A DNA stretch of 64,000 bases from Eubacteriales bacterium (GCA_030524455.1 JAUNGT010000006.1:1-64000), one strand, 5' to 3'; numbered from the stretch's first letter, positions 7,257 to 15,452 are shown. Translations and numbers: made by a program. Notes: generated by a model from the sequence alone, not told the origin.

Positions 7257-9992
7257 ATGGCAAATATTCTGACATCGATTGTTTATGCCAAACAGGATAT
7301 ATCCTATGAAACGGAAACAGAGGAGCAATCTGCAAGTACGGAGGATTCCGGAGAAACAGAGGATTTTGGAGAGACAGAAACCTCCGATGGCACAGAGGAG
7401 TCTACCGCGGAAGAAGCTTTGACGGAGACGGAAGAATCCGAAGGTGTCGCAAAGGCGGCGAAAATGTTGTATTCTGCGCAGGGCTCCGTTGAAAATTTTG
7501 AACAGCTGCAGGAGCTTCTGGAAGAAAATGCGGTAAGGGTCGGTTCGGATAGTTATGAGCCTCTTGAAATTGAAATCAACGATGACATTGAAGTCACAAA
7601 GCCTGTGTTAATTGTAGCGGGACAAACGGTAACGTTTACAGGAAACGGGAAATTGGTCTATACGTCGGAGCTGAATAATCAGTCCTGTATTGTGATCGAA
7701 AGAAACGGGACGCTGATTGTGGATGGGGTAACCGTTGACGGAAATTCGGTCGAAACCCGTGCGCATGAATACACATCCGGTATTCTGGTCACCTGCCTCG
7801 GAGAATTACAGCTCAAAAGCGGAGGCTTTACCAATGTGAACAACAGTGGTTCCTCGGCGGTTCTTGATTTCTCGGAGGGAGCCTCTTTTATTATGACGGG
7901 CGGTGAAATTTCCGGTCATGTTTATTCTGAATCCGGAAGAAGTCAGCATGCCGCTGTCGTTCGTCTCATGGGCGACGCATCTTTTGACATGTCAGGCGGG
8001 ACGATTGCAAAGAATGATCTCTATGATACCGCTAATTGCGCCATTGTATGGCTTACCCCCTATTTTTCAGAGGAAAAGGCTGTCGGAAATCCAACCTTTA
8101 CGATGGACGGCGGGACAATCAGCAATAACGAATCTTATCGTCACAGCGCAAGCGTTGGTGGCGATGGGTCAGGCGGCGGACTTTATATCTGTGCAGACGG
8201 TCAGGCCACAATGAACGACGGCAGGATTACGGGAAACAGTGCCACGGACTGCGGAGGAGGCGTTGTTGCCTATGAATCAGTGATTTCCCCGGTCTATACA
8301 CTTTTGAAGGAAAACTATGGTTCTGTGGAGGACGGATTGGATGCATATGTATCCAGCGGATATGGTTCGACAAGGGAAGAGGTTACCTTATATCTGATCA
8401 ATTATGTCCATAAGCAGAGTTTTTCCAGTCTTGATGAAGTCGATCAACTGGCGCCTGCCGCATTTACGATGAACGGCGGCGAGATTTCCAATAATTCAGC
8501 GGTTGGAGCGTCCGGCGGAGATTCGGGGGCATCCGGAGACAACGGATGCGGAGGCGGCATCTATGTTGCTTCCAATCATGTTACGCTGAAAGCAGGTTAT
8601 ATTACCGATAATACCGCAGCCTCTCAGGGCGGTGGGATTTATGTGGGCAGCATCCCTTATGTCCTTCATATGCATGATGCGGTGATTACGGAAAACACAG
8701 CGTCCGTTCTCGGCGGCGGTCTGTGGTTTTGTCCCACCGGCGACGCTACGAACACCGTAACCTCCGGAGGAGCTATTTTTGGCAATCATACGTCTTCGGA
8801 CGATTCGGCAAATTCCGCGGGGGATGATTTTGTTGCCGTTCCGCAAACCGGGAAAACGTACACAACAACCCTGGCAGACCGTATGCTGGGCGGCGGGGAG
8901 GTTTGCTGGTATCAGGATGGGAAGGTGACGGGAGACGATGTTCTGGGCAATGCGGACGGAACCTCCCGTTATGATGCAGACAACCCCGGCGATCGCATCA
9001 CAAAAATAAAAAACAGCACGGAAGGTTATGCGCTCAAAGCCGTGGTCAGCGACAACGCAATTACGCTTGCCAAAAGCATGGCGAAGCTGTGGATTACCGG
9101 AAACACAGCAAAAAGAGGCGGAGGCGTTGGTTCAAATGGCGGCGTTGTGATCGGCACGGAAGGGGAAGGGTATACGCTGCAGGTTTACAAGGTCTGGGAA
9201 AATGACGTCCGGGAAGAGGAGAAAGTGGCAATCACGGTCACGCTGAAAATAGGGGGTTACGAATTGGATTCTGTCACACTGGATCAGGACAACCAGTGGT
9301 CTGCGACCTTTGAGGATCTGCCCAATCCGGATACGTTGGATGGGCTTGAAATTGCGGTAGTGGAGGATCCTGTGCCGGAAGGCTTTTCTCCCACTTATTC
9401 CGAGGCGAAGATTGACAAAGATGCACAAACGATACGAATCGAAATCTCCAACACAAAAAGTTCGGATGCCAGAGTTTCTCTGGAAGCACAGAAGCTTTTG
9501 GATGGAAAGGAGCCCACGACACAGACGTTTACGTTTGAGCTTCGGGATGCTTCCGGACAACTGATAGAAGCTGTAACCAATCAGGGCGGCTCGGTCAGAT
9601 TTCAAGAGCTTGTCTTCCGGAAAGCAGGCGTTTATACCTATACGATATCGGAAAGGGCAGAGACGAATACCGGGATTGTCTATGACAAAAGCGTGTATAC
9701 CGCTGAAATTACAGTGACGGAGCAGGACGGAGAATACCATGTCCAGACACAGATAAAAAAGGATGGCAGCCTGTGGGCTTCCACACCGGTCTTTGAGAAC
9801 CGGATAAAGACGGAAGAATTGGAAGGGACGAACGCAATGGAGATCTCTGATACGGAAGCTTCTCCGGCAGCTGCTGTCGATCAGGTAAACACAGGCGACG
9901 AAAGCCCTGTTTTGGCTCTTTGCATCGCGATGGCGGTATCTTTTGCCGGGATTGCGGGAATCCTTATTTTGGGCAGAAGAAAATCTGAATAA
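7257..9992 (+). CDS. Beta-helix/pilin-fold surface protein, apparently 5'-truncated
   Basis: A 911-residue open frame with surface-protein architecture. After an acidic low-complexity stretch (about 15-65) comes a right-handed beta-helix-type region (about 75-620) with repeated turns such as FTMNGGEISNNSA and GGGIYV. A Cna-B domain follows (about 638-735), then an FctA/Spy0128-like pilin domain (about 737-850), then NTGD plus a membrane helix and RRKSE tail, a non-canonical sorting signal. The N-terminus (MANILTSIVYAKQ) looks like only the last third of a signal peptide. An in-frame stop lies 33 bases upstream at 7224, there is no ribosome binding site, and the previous gene's terminator abuts the ATG. 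The coding part is intact; expression and export are doubtful. It may be a silent cassette or a recent deletion product. Confidence 0.75.
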   Translation: MANILTSIVYAKQDISYETETEEQSASTEDSGETEDFGETETSDGTEESTAEEALTETEESEGVAKAAKMLYSAQGSVENFEQLQELLEENAVRVGSDSYEPLEIEINDDIEVTKPVLIVAGQTVTFTGNGKLVYTSELNNQSCIVIERNGTLIVDGVTVDGNSVETRAHEYTSGILVTCLGELQLKSGGFTNVNNSGSSAVLDFSEGASFIMTGGEISGHVYSESGRSQHAAVVRLMGDASFDMSGGTIAKNDLYDTANCAIVWLTPYFSEEKAVGNPTFTMDGGTISNNESYRHSASVGGDGSGGGLYICADGQATMNDGRITGNSATDCGGGVVAYESVISPVYTLLKENYGSVEDGLDAYVSSGYGSTREEVTLYLINYVHKQSFSSLDEVDQLAPAAFTMNGGEISNNSAVGASGGDSGASGDNGCGGGIYVASNHVTLKAGYITDNTAASQGGGIYVGSIPYVLHMHDAVITENTASVLGGGLWFCPTGDATNTVTSGGAIFGNHTSSDDSANSAGDDFVAVPQTGKTYTTTLADRMLGGGEVCWYQDGKVTGDDVLGNADGTSRYDADNPGDRITKIKNSTEGYALKAVVSDNAITLAKSMAKLWITGNTAKRGGGVGSNGGVVIGTEGEGYTLQVYKVWENDVREEEKVAITVTLKIGGYELDSVTLDQDNQWSATFEDLPNPDTLDGLEIAVVEDPVPEGFSPTYSEAKIDKDAQTIRIEISNTKSSDARVSLEAQKLLDGKEPTTQTFTFELRDASGQLIEAVTNQGGSVRFQELVFRKAGVYTYTISERAETNTGIVYDKSVYTAEITVTEQDGEYHVQTQIKKDGSLWASTPVFENRIKTEELEGTNAMEISDTEASPAAAVDQVNTGDESPVLALCIAMAVSFAGIAGILILGRRKSE

Positions 9993-9997
9993 ATGTC

Positions 9998-10070
9998 CAG
10001 CCGGGGCGGATATCACGCGGAAGAATTTCTGATAAGTTAAAGAGCGTGCTCCGCCGCGGCTGTCTTGTTT
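9998..10070 (+). terminator. Probable terminator after the beta-helix protein gene
   Basis: CAGCCGGGGCGG...CACGC pairs imperfectly with GCGTG-CTCCGCCGCGGCTG, followed by TCTTGTTT. The long loop and poor U-tract make it a moderate call. Confidence 0.5.
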
Positions 10071-10138
10071 GCATGAGGAGAAAATTTATTTTTCAAATAA
10101 AAAATTCGCAAAATCAAAGCTTTAATCTGCATTTTTCA

Positions 10139-10167
10139 TTGAAGAAACACCTCTGGTATGGTACAAT
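10139..10167 (+). promoter_or_regulatory. Promoter of the HTH-Septu operon
   Basis: -35 TTGAAG, 17-bp spacer, -10 TACAAT, followed about 47 bases later by the ATG at 10215 with GGAGAGG as ribosome binding site. No other promoter is needed for the next three genes. Confidence 0.7.
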
Positions 10168-10214
10168 CCATGCAGGATAACCATAGGTTTTTGCATGACG
10201 GAGAGGGATAGCAT

Positions 10215-10430
10215 ATGGCAGTATCATACAACGGATTATGGAAGTTATTGATCGATAAAAACATGAAAAAAGTGGATATGATGAGCACGGTGGGAATCAG
10301 CAGCAGCACCGTGGCGAAAATGACCAACGGCGAGCTGGTTTCCATGAAGGTGCTGGAGAAGATTTGTGAGAAGCTTGACTGTGACTTCGGAGATATTGTC
10401 CATTATGAAAAAGAAACAAAGGGGAGGTGA
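10215..10430 (+). CDS. Small XRE-family HTH regulator
   Basis: A 71-residue Cro/CI-type repressor made almost entirely of one helix-turn-helix domain (MSTVGISSSTVAKMTNGELVSMKVLEKICEKL split across residues 23-54). The closing CDFGDIV is typical of the short HTH family found on mobile elements in Firmicutes. It is first in an operon with the Septu-like pair; the gap to the next start is 7 bases. The natural inference is that it controls the defence genes or its own promoter. No operator was recognised. Confidence 0.8.
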   Translation: MAVSYNGLWKLLIDKNMKKVDMMSTVGISSSTVAKMTNGELVSMKVLEKICEKLDCDFGDIVHYEKETKGR

Positions 10431-10437
10431 CAATCGG

Positions 10438-11754
10438 GTGAAGGTAAAGAATATCCGGCTTTTCAATTACAGGTGTTTTAAGGAGACAGGAATTGAATTT
10501 GATGATCATATCACATTGGTAGTTGGTAAGAATGGCGCAGGCAAGACCGCGATCCTGGACGCTGCGGCTGTCTCAGTCAGTACATTTTTAGCAGGTATTG
10601 ACGGAGGTGTGAGCAGAAGTATTTTAAAGGACGATGCCAGATATGAGTTTCATGATTTAGGTGGAACGATTGATCCACAGCACCAGTTTCCGGTAAGGAT
10701 TGAGAGTCGCGGCGAGTGTCTGGAGCAGCAAAATGTAACGTGGATTCGTTCTTTGAATTCCGAAAGCGGCAAGACCACGATGAAGGATGCAGCAGAATTG
10801 ACGAGCATTGCAAAGAAGGCACAGCATCAGATTATGACAGGTGATAAGTCCCTGGTGCTTCCTTTGATATCTTATTACGGAACTGGCCGGTTATATGCGC
10901 AGAAAAAAGAAAAGAGAAATATAAAATCTTTGACGGAATTCAAGCGTCAGGTCGGTTATGTGGATTGTATGGCTGCAGAGTCAAATGAAAAACTGATGTT
11001 AAATTGGTTCCAGACGCAGACACTGAAAAGCTTGCAGGAACAACAAAAAACAGGGATATTGGAAAGACCTCTGCTTTTAAAAACAGTCGAAAAAGCTATT
11101 TGCATAAGCTTTGAGAGAATCAGCGGCGCGCGAAATACCAGCATTTTCTTTGACCTTGACACCCATAGACTGGTATTGGAATTTGAAACCGCAGATGGAA
11201 ATGCACAGAAATTTGCAATGGATGAGATGAGTGATGGATATAAAAATACCCTCAGTATGATCGGCGATATTGCGTATCGTATGGCGGTTTTGAATCCCAC
11301 ACTGGGAGAACAGGTGTTGGAAAAAACGCCTGGCGTTGTGCTGATTGATGAAATTGATTTACATCTGCATCCCCAGTGGCAGCAGACAATTCTCGGCGAT
11401 CTCCACGCAATTTTCCCGGAGGTTCAGTTCATTGTCAGCTCCCATGCTCCGGCGGTCATCAATTCTGTTCCGAGAGAGCAGATTCGGATTTTGGATAATG
11501 GGGAAATTTATATGCCGGCGGCACAGACTTATGGAAGGGATGCAAATTCCATCTTAAGAGAGGTTATGAAAGTATCGGAACGTCCGGCAGATATCAGGCA
11601 GCGCATGGACTTATTCTATGGATATATGGATGAAAACAACTACCAGGAAGCTGAAAAGGTTTTGACGGAGATGGAAAGGATTGTCGGGACAACAGATCCG
11701 GATATTGCGGCAGCGAGAACATCTCTGGATTTGGAGCGGATATTGGGGGAATAG
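10438..11754 (+). CDS. ptuA: PtuA-like AAA ATPase of a Septu anti-phage system
   Basis: A 438-residue ABC/SMC-type ATPase. Walker A is GKNGAGKT at residues 30-37, a signature-like SDGYKNTLSMIGD lies near 265-278, Walker B LIDEIDLHLHP begins at residue 302, and a switch histidine is in FIVSSHAPAVI. In Septu, PtuA forms a complex with the HNH nuclease PtuB and gates its activity during phage infection. The start is taken as GTG 10438, which has GGGGAGG 10 bases upstream and leaves the HTH gene un-overlapped; an earlier in-frame ATG at 10366 lies inside that gene. The HNH gene follows after 3 bases. An OLD-family nuclease is less likely because no TOPRIM domain is present. Confidence 0.8.
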   Translation: MKVKNIRLFNYRCFKETGIEFDDHITLVVGKNGAGKTAILDAAAVSVSTFLAGIDGGVSRSILKDDARYEFHDLGGTIDPQHQFPVRIESRGECLEQQNVTWIRSLNSESGKTTMKDAAELTSIAKKAQHQIMTGDKSLVLPLISYYGTGRLYAQKKEKRNIKSLTEFKRQVGYVDCMAAESNEKLMLNWFQTQTLKSLQEQQKTGILERPLLLKTVEKAICISFERISGARNTSIFFDLDTHRLVLEFETADGNAQKFAMDEMSDGYKNTLSMIGDIAYRMAVLNPTLGEQVLEKTPGVVLIDEIDLHLHPQWQQTILGDLHAIFPEVQFIVSSHAPAVINSVPREQIRILDNGEIYMPAAQTYGRDANSILREVMKVSERPADIRQRMDLFYGYMDENNYQEAEKVLTEMERIVGTTDPDIAAARTSLDLERILGE

Positions 11755-11757
11755 GGC

Positions 11758-12435
11758 ATGATAGTTGTGAAAAGAGGAAAAGAGCCTAATAGTCTTTTAG
11801 AATTTCGCAAACAAAATCCAGATGCGGATTATGAGACACATATTTCTTCGGAGGCTTTAAAAGATATTAGAGAGCAGATGTGGGAAGAACAGAGAGGTCT
11901 GTGTGCATATTGCATGAAACAGATTTCCGATCCGAGAGATGTGCGAATTGAACATTGCAGACCGAGGCATCCGCAAAACGAACAGAAACATGATAAAAAA
12001 GCAACTTTGGATTTCAAATGGATGCTTGGCGTGTGTTATGGAAACAGTCTGGTAAGAGGTGTAAAACAAGAGGAGAAAACCTGTGATGCACATCGGGGAA
12101 ATACAGAGCTTACCGTGAATCCATTTGATGAAAGGTCTGTCAGAAAGATTAAGTATAAGGCAGATGGCAGCATTTATTCGGATGATGCTGAGATCAACAA
12201 AGATGTGACGGAAACACTGAATTTGAATTGCGAGGCGCTTTCCTTGCCACAGACACGAAAAAGTGTTCTGATGGCAGAGAAGACAAGAATTATGAGGAAG
12301 TGCAGAGGCAAAGCGCATGACGCATATATGCGGGAGTTAGAACGTACCTATGTAAGTCTTGTGCAGGAGAGGAATTTAACGCCGTATTGTGGAATTATTA
12401 TTTCCTGGCTTGAGGAGAAATTAAAGATTTCATGA
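11758..12435 (+). CDS. ptuB: PtuB-like HNH nuclease of a Septu anti-phage system
   Basis: A 225-residue protein matching the TIGR02646/PtuB pattern. Near residues 47-70 it has CAYCMKQI followed by RIEHCRPRH, the Cys-pair and His core of an HNH (beta-beta-alpha metal) nuclease; a second Cys/His group (CYGN, CDAHRG) lies about 45 residues on. The known role is cleavage of nucleic acid when activated through the partner ATPase. It starts 3 bases after ptuA, so the two are co-translated. No reverse transcriptase or retron RNA is nearby, so this is a stand-alone Septu pair rather than a retron effector. The assignment rests on pairing plus motifs. Confidence 0.8.
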   Translation: MIVVKRGKEPNSLLEFRKQNPDADYETHISSEALKDIREQMWEEQRGLCAYCMKQISDPRDVRIEHCRPRHPQNEQKHDKKATLDFKWMLGVCYGNSLVRGVKQEEKTCDAHRGNTELTVNPFDERSVRKIKYKADGSIYSDDAEINKDVTETLNLNCEALSLPQTRKSVLMAEKTRIMRKCRGKAHDAYMRELERTYVSLVQERNLTPYCGIIISWLEEKLKIS

Positions 12436-12514
12436 ACTGGGTGGAGGGTCTGTACAAATAAATTTGATGGAAAATCCGATAATTCAACTTTTGGCCAAGA
12501 ATAAAAGGAGTATG

Positions 12515-12972
12515 CGGCGCTGGATGCAGACACCCGGAAAGCAAAGCGTCTTGAGGAGGAGCCTGCCATATGGGAGGCTTACTGGTCATGGTTTGAAACC
12601 GTAAACCCGACTGGCGGAAGCCGTTTGGCAAAAGCAGTGACCTATGCCAAAAACCAGAAGTCCTATATGGAGAACTACCTGTTGGATGGACGATGTTCCA
12701 TATCGAACAATATCGCAGAAAATATCGCCCGTCCCTATGCGGTAGGAAGGAAAAACTTTCTGTTCCATGATACGGTAAAAGGAGCTCGTGCCAGCGCCAT
12801 TATTTACAGCCTGGTAGAAACTGCCAAACTCAATCATCTGAACATCTATGCCTATCTGGAGACAGTGCTGCTCTATATGCCGGACTATAAAAATGAGCCC
12901 GAAGGGATAGAAAAGCTGATGCCCTGGTCTGACATGATACAGCAGAGATGCCGGATCAAATCCAAAGGTTGA
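12515..12972 (+). pseudogene. IS66-family transposase remnant (C-terminal part)
   Basis: The frame ending at 12972 reads as the C-terminal third of an IS66 transposase: YAALDADTRKAKRLEEE, then YMENYLLDGRCSISNNIAEN, then VGRKNFLFHDTVKGARASA. The conserved SNNxAEN/GRKNFLF block is the last part of the DDE domain. A stop at 12512 and loss of similarity before it show that the first two thirds of the gene are missing. No terminal inverted repeats were found. It marks a past insertion-deletion between the Septu genes and the DUF3791 operon. Confidence 0.8.
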
Positions 12973-13064
12973 AGCTGGAGTATTTTACTTCAACTATATC
13001 GGAATACCTTGTGAGAAGATAGCCGTTATTTTATTGAGGGCGTTTACAGGAGGTCAAACTTACG

Positions 13065-13301
13065 ATGCAGGATAAAAAAATTGAAAATTCCAATGAACTG
13101 GAGTTCGCTGTGTTTTGTATTGAAAATGTTGCGGCGAAACTGGGCGTGAATGCAGAACTCGTCTATCAGGCATTTACTGAAAAAAGTGATATTCTGAACG
13201 GCTACATTGTGCCGGAATATGAAATATTGCATACCCAGAGTCGGGAATATATTGTGAATGACCTCCTTGATGTGATGAAAGAAAGGGGCGTGAAAATATG
13301 A
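13065..13301 (+). CDS. DUF3791 protein, first gene of a candidate toxin-antitoxin trio
   Basis: A 78-residue, mostly helical protein. The FAVFCIENVAAKLGVNAELVYQAF and YEILHTQSREYIVNDL segments (each given in part) fit the DUF3791 family. AGGAGG lies upstream of the ATG. Its stop overlaps the start of the DUF3990 gene (ATGA). DUF3791 proteins are repeatedly found next to DUF3990 proteins, which suggests partner or antitoxin roles; no biochemical function is known to me. Confidence 0.75.
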   Translation: MQDKKIENSNELEFAVFCIENVAAKLGVNAELVYQAFTEKSDILNGYIVPEYEILHTQSREYIVNDLLDVMKERGVKI

Positions 13302-13768
13302 TTCTCTATCATGGTTCCTTTTTAGAGATTGCACAGCCGGATTTGGTTCATTCTCGTCCAAATGTGGACTTTGGGCGCGGATTTTATGTTACACCACTGC
13401 GTGAACAGGCGACAAAATGGTGTGGCAAATTCAAACACCGGGGAAAAGAGGGAATTCTCTCTCGGTATCAGTATGATGAAGATCGGGAAACTGAATTGAA
13501 AACGTTGAAATTTAATTCTTATTCAGAAGAATGGTTGGATTTTATTCTGAACTGTCGCAGTGGAAAAGATTCGACAGCTTATGACCTGGTTGCAGGCGGT
13601 GTTGCTAATGATAAAGTATTTAATACAGTAGAGCTGTTCTTTGATGGACTGATTGACAAAACAGAAGCCATCAATCGCTTGCGTTATGAAAAACCAAATC
13701 TGCAAATTTGCTTCCGCACAGAGAAAGCATTGTCTCTGCTGCATTTTGAAGGGAGTGAGAAACTATGA
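13298..13768 (+). CDS. DUF3990 protein, candidate ADP-ribosyltransferase-like toxin
   Basis: A 156-residue protein of the DUF3990 family. It opens with LYHGSF and has DFGRGFYVT near residues 26-34, the pair of beta-strand motifs (His, then Tyr) resembling the H-Y part of an ADP-ribosyltransferase NAD pocket. A LVAGGVANDKVF block sits near residue 97. It overlaps both neighbours by four bases (ATGA at each end), so all three proteins are translationally coupled. A toxin role with DUF3791 partners is inference from fold resemblance and operon layout. Confidence 0.7.
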   Translation: MILYHGSFLEIAQPDLVHSRPNVDFGRGFYVTPLREQATKWCGKFKHRGKEGILSRYQYDEDRETELKTLKFNSYSEEWLDFILNCRSGKDSTAYDLVAGGVANDKVFNTVELFFDGLIDKTEAINRLRYEKPNLQICFRTEKALSLLHFEGSEKL

Positions 13769-13992
13769 TGGCGAATCCGATTTTGCTTCAGAAGAAATAC
13801 AGCCGTGTTATAGCGTGCTTTGCAAAACTGCTGGGACTTTCATTGGATGAGGCGTTGGGGTTCTTTTATCATTCAGAAGTTTATCAGCTGATTCGTGACG
13901 GCGTATCAGATATGCATTGCATGAGTGATGCATATCTTGCAGAGGAGTTAAGGGAGGAATTTATCAGTTCAAAGCAATCTATATCTTCGTAA
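13765..13992 (+). CDS. Second DUF3791-like protein of the trio
   Basis: A 75-residue helical protein with LGLSLDEALGFFYHSEVYQL and SDMHCMSDAYLAEEL, the form of DUF3791-type proteins that follow DUF3990 genes. The ATG overlaps the DUF3990 stop. Its last residues after EEFIS are Ser-rich and may differ from the usual family end; a separate scrap of sequence at 15524-15577 encodes an alternative EEFIS-KDIVSADDFGL end. Confidence 0.65.
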   Translation: MMANPILLQKKYSRVIACFAKLLGLSLDEALGFFYHSEVYQLIRDGVSDMHCMSDAYLAEELREEFISSKQSISS

Positions 13993-14020
13993 ATAAAGAG
14001 GTATGGATTTACAGATTTGA

Positions 14021-14081
14021 AATAACATAAAATATTGCATCATAACAAAAACAATGTTATTATATTTAAAAACATGTTATT
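14021..14081 (+). promoter_or_regulatory. Promoter with three AATAACAT/ATGTTATT operator half-sites
   Basis: -35 TTGCAT (14035-14040), 17-bp spacer and -10 TATTAT (14058-14063). AATAACAT occurs at 14021-14028, and its reverse complement ATGTTATT at 14054-14061 (overlapping the -10) and 14074-14081. Such inverted sites fit negative autoregulation, known for AbiE-type antitoxins. Confidence 0.65.
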
Positions 14082-14093
14082 TGGAGACGCTAT

Positions 14094-15044
14094 ATGAAAA
14101 ATAAATTAAGTGAATTTTTAGGCTGTGAAGTAAAACTGTCCAAACCCATGAAAAAACTTGCCCTGCCAATATTCATGACGATCAGAGACATTAGAATGGC
14201 TGAGACATACGGCGTCACTTTTGCGATTGTTGATATAGTGAAAGAAACTGAACTAAGCGTAGCAGCTATGAAAAAGCAGAAAGAAAGGTACGAGGAAGCC
14301 TTGCAGTGTCCGGTAGTCTACAAGATGAACATAGACAGTGTAGCCATGAGAAATGCACTCGTCAAAAGTGGGATACCATTTATTGATTCCACAGGAAATG
14401 TATTTTTGCCATTCTTAGGGATCGTGCTCTTGGATGTTTACCGAAAAAAGAATATAAAAACAGATAAGATGATGCCGGCGACACAGCTTGCATTTTTGGA
14501 GCTCTTATATATGGGAGATGAGGAGACTGTGTCTAAGAGTAAACTGGCGCAGAAACTGAATTTGACGAAAACTTCTATCACGAGAGCTACTACTCAGTTA
14601 GCTGAGATGGGTTTGCTTGTTCAGACAAAAACTGGTACAGAAGTCTCGGTTGAAAGGAATATGAGCAGGCGCGCGTACTATGAGAAGGCAAAGGAGCGTC
14701 TGATCAATCCGATTCAAAAAGCGATCACAATAAGACGTCAGGAGGATCTTACAGGTACCTATAAGGCCGGAGAGTCCGCGCTTAGTATACTAACGTCTCT
14801 GAACCCGCCCATAATAGAGGAAAGAGCAATTTATAAGGGAGCAAAAAATATTGCTCGGTTTGTAGAAGCCGATGCCAGATATGAGGATGCAGAGAGCTGC
14901 ATATCAGTACAGTTGTGGAAATATGATCCGGCGCTTTTTGCGAAGGAGGGGCATGTGGATCCGGTATCACTCGCCTGTACGTTTGAAGATAATGAAGACG
15001 AAAGAATCGAAATGTGCGTGGAGAATTTGCTGGAGGGATTATAA
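14094..15044 (+). CDS. AbiEi-like winged-helix antitoxin/regulator
   Basis: A 316-residue protein. The middle (about 130-190) is a MarR-like winged helix: TQLAFLELLYMGDEETVSKSK, KLNLTKTSITRATTQLAEMG (given in parts). The N-terminal 120 residues form an alpha/beta segment and the C-terminal third is another mixed domain. It is immediately followed by a nucleotidyltransferase-type gene (TAA then ATG), the order of AbiEi antitoxin and AbiEii toxin. Palindromic sites overlap its promoter, consistent with autorepression. The AbiEi label is by context and fold; sequence similarity to characterised AbiEi could not be tested. Confidence 0.6.
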   Translation: MKNKLSEFLGCEVKLSKPMKKLALPIFMTIRDIRMAETYGVTFAIVDIVKETELSVAAMKKQKERYEEALQCPVVYKMNIDSVAMRNALVKSGIPFIDSTGNVFLPFLGIVLLDVYRKKNIKTDKMMPATQLAFLELLYMGDEETVSKSKLAQKLNLTKTSITRATTQLAEMGLLVQTKTGTEVSVERNMSRRAYYEKAKERLINPIQKAITIRRQEDLTGTYKAGESALSILTSLNPPIIEERAIYKGAKNIARFVEADARYEDAESCISVQLWKYDPALFAKEGHVDPVSLACTFEDNEDERIEMCVENLLEGL

Positions 15045-15452
15045 ATGGTGCTTGGAATACAATCATTTAGAGAGAAATTTAAGAATTACACAGATTGTTA
15101 CACGGTTATTGGTGGAACGGCCTGCGACATTCTTCTTACAGAGGCGGATTTGCCTTTTCGGGCAACAAAGGATGTCGATATGATACTGATTATGGAGGAT
15201 CGGAATCGGAAAAGAACAGGCGAACATGTGAATGAGAAGGATTTGAAAAAACACAAATATGATGTGTTCAGATTGCTTCAGGCAGTTACTGCTGGAGCAA
15301 AAGTGGAATCAGATGGGCTTGTGCAGGAGAGCATACATAGATATATTGATGAGATCAGTGCTTTAGATAAAAGTGAGATTAGACTTATGCAAATGGGGCT
15401 TCCTTTTGACAGAGATCAGGGAGTAGAGTTGCTAAAAGCAATATATTTGTAA
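15045..15452 (+). pseudogene. AbiEii-like nucleotidyltransferase with an internal deletion
   Basis: A 135-residue open frame. The N-terminus (VIGGTACDILL, then ATKDVDMILIMEDR) is the start of an AbiEii/MNT-type nucleotidyltransferase, with the GG motif and the DVD metal-binding pair. It then jumps to GEHVNEKDLKKHKYDVFRLL, which in full-length relatives I recall as the C-terminal part; roughly 110 residues that should lie between appear to be missing, including the remainder of the catalytic sheet. The reading frame is kept. As written it is unlikely to be an active toxin. It starts directly on the stop of the AbiEi-like gene. Confidence 0.6.

Noticed and set aside
7257..9100. CRISPR or DNA tandem repeat array in the beta-helix gene
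   Set aside because: The repetition is at protein level (GGxISxN turns) with variable spacing and no conserved DNA repeat unit.
10438..12435. Retron with PtuAB effectors
   Set aside because: No reverse transcriptase and no msr/msd-like structured stretch were found on either side; the pair is better described as plain Septu.
12436..13064. Intact IS66 element
   Set aside because: Only the C-terminal third of the transposase is readable, a stop precedes it at 12512, and no terminal inverted repeats or accessory orf were seen.
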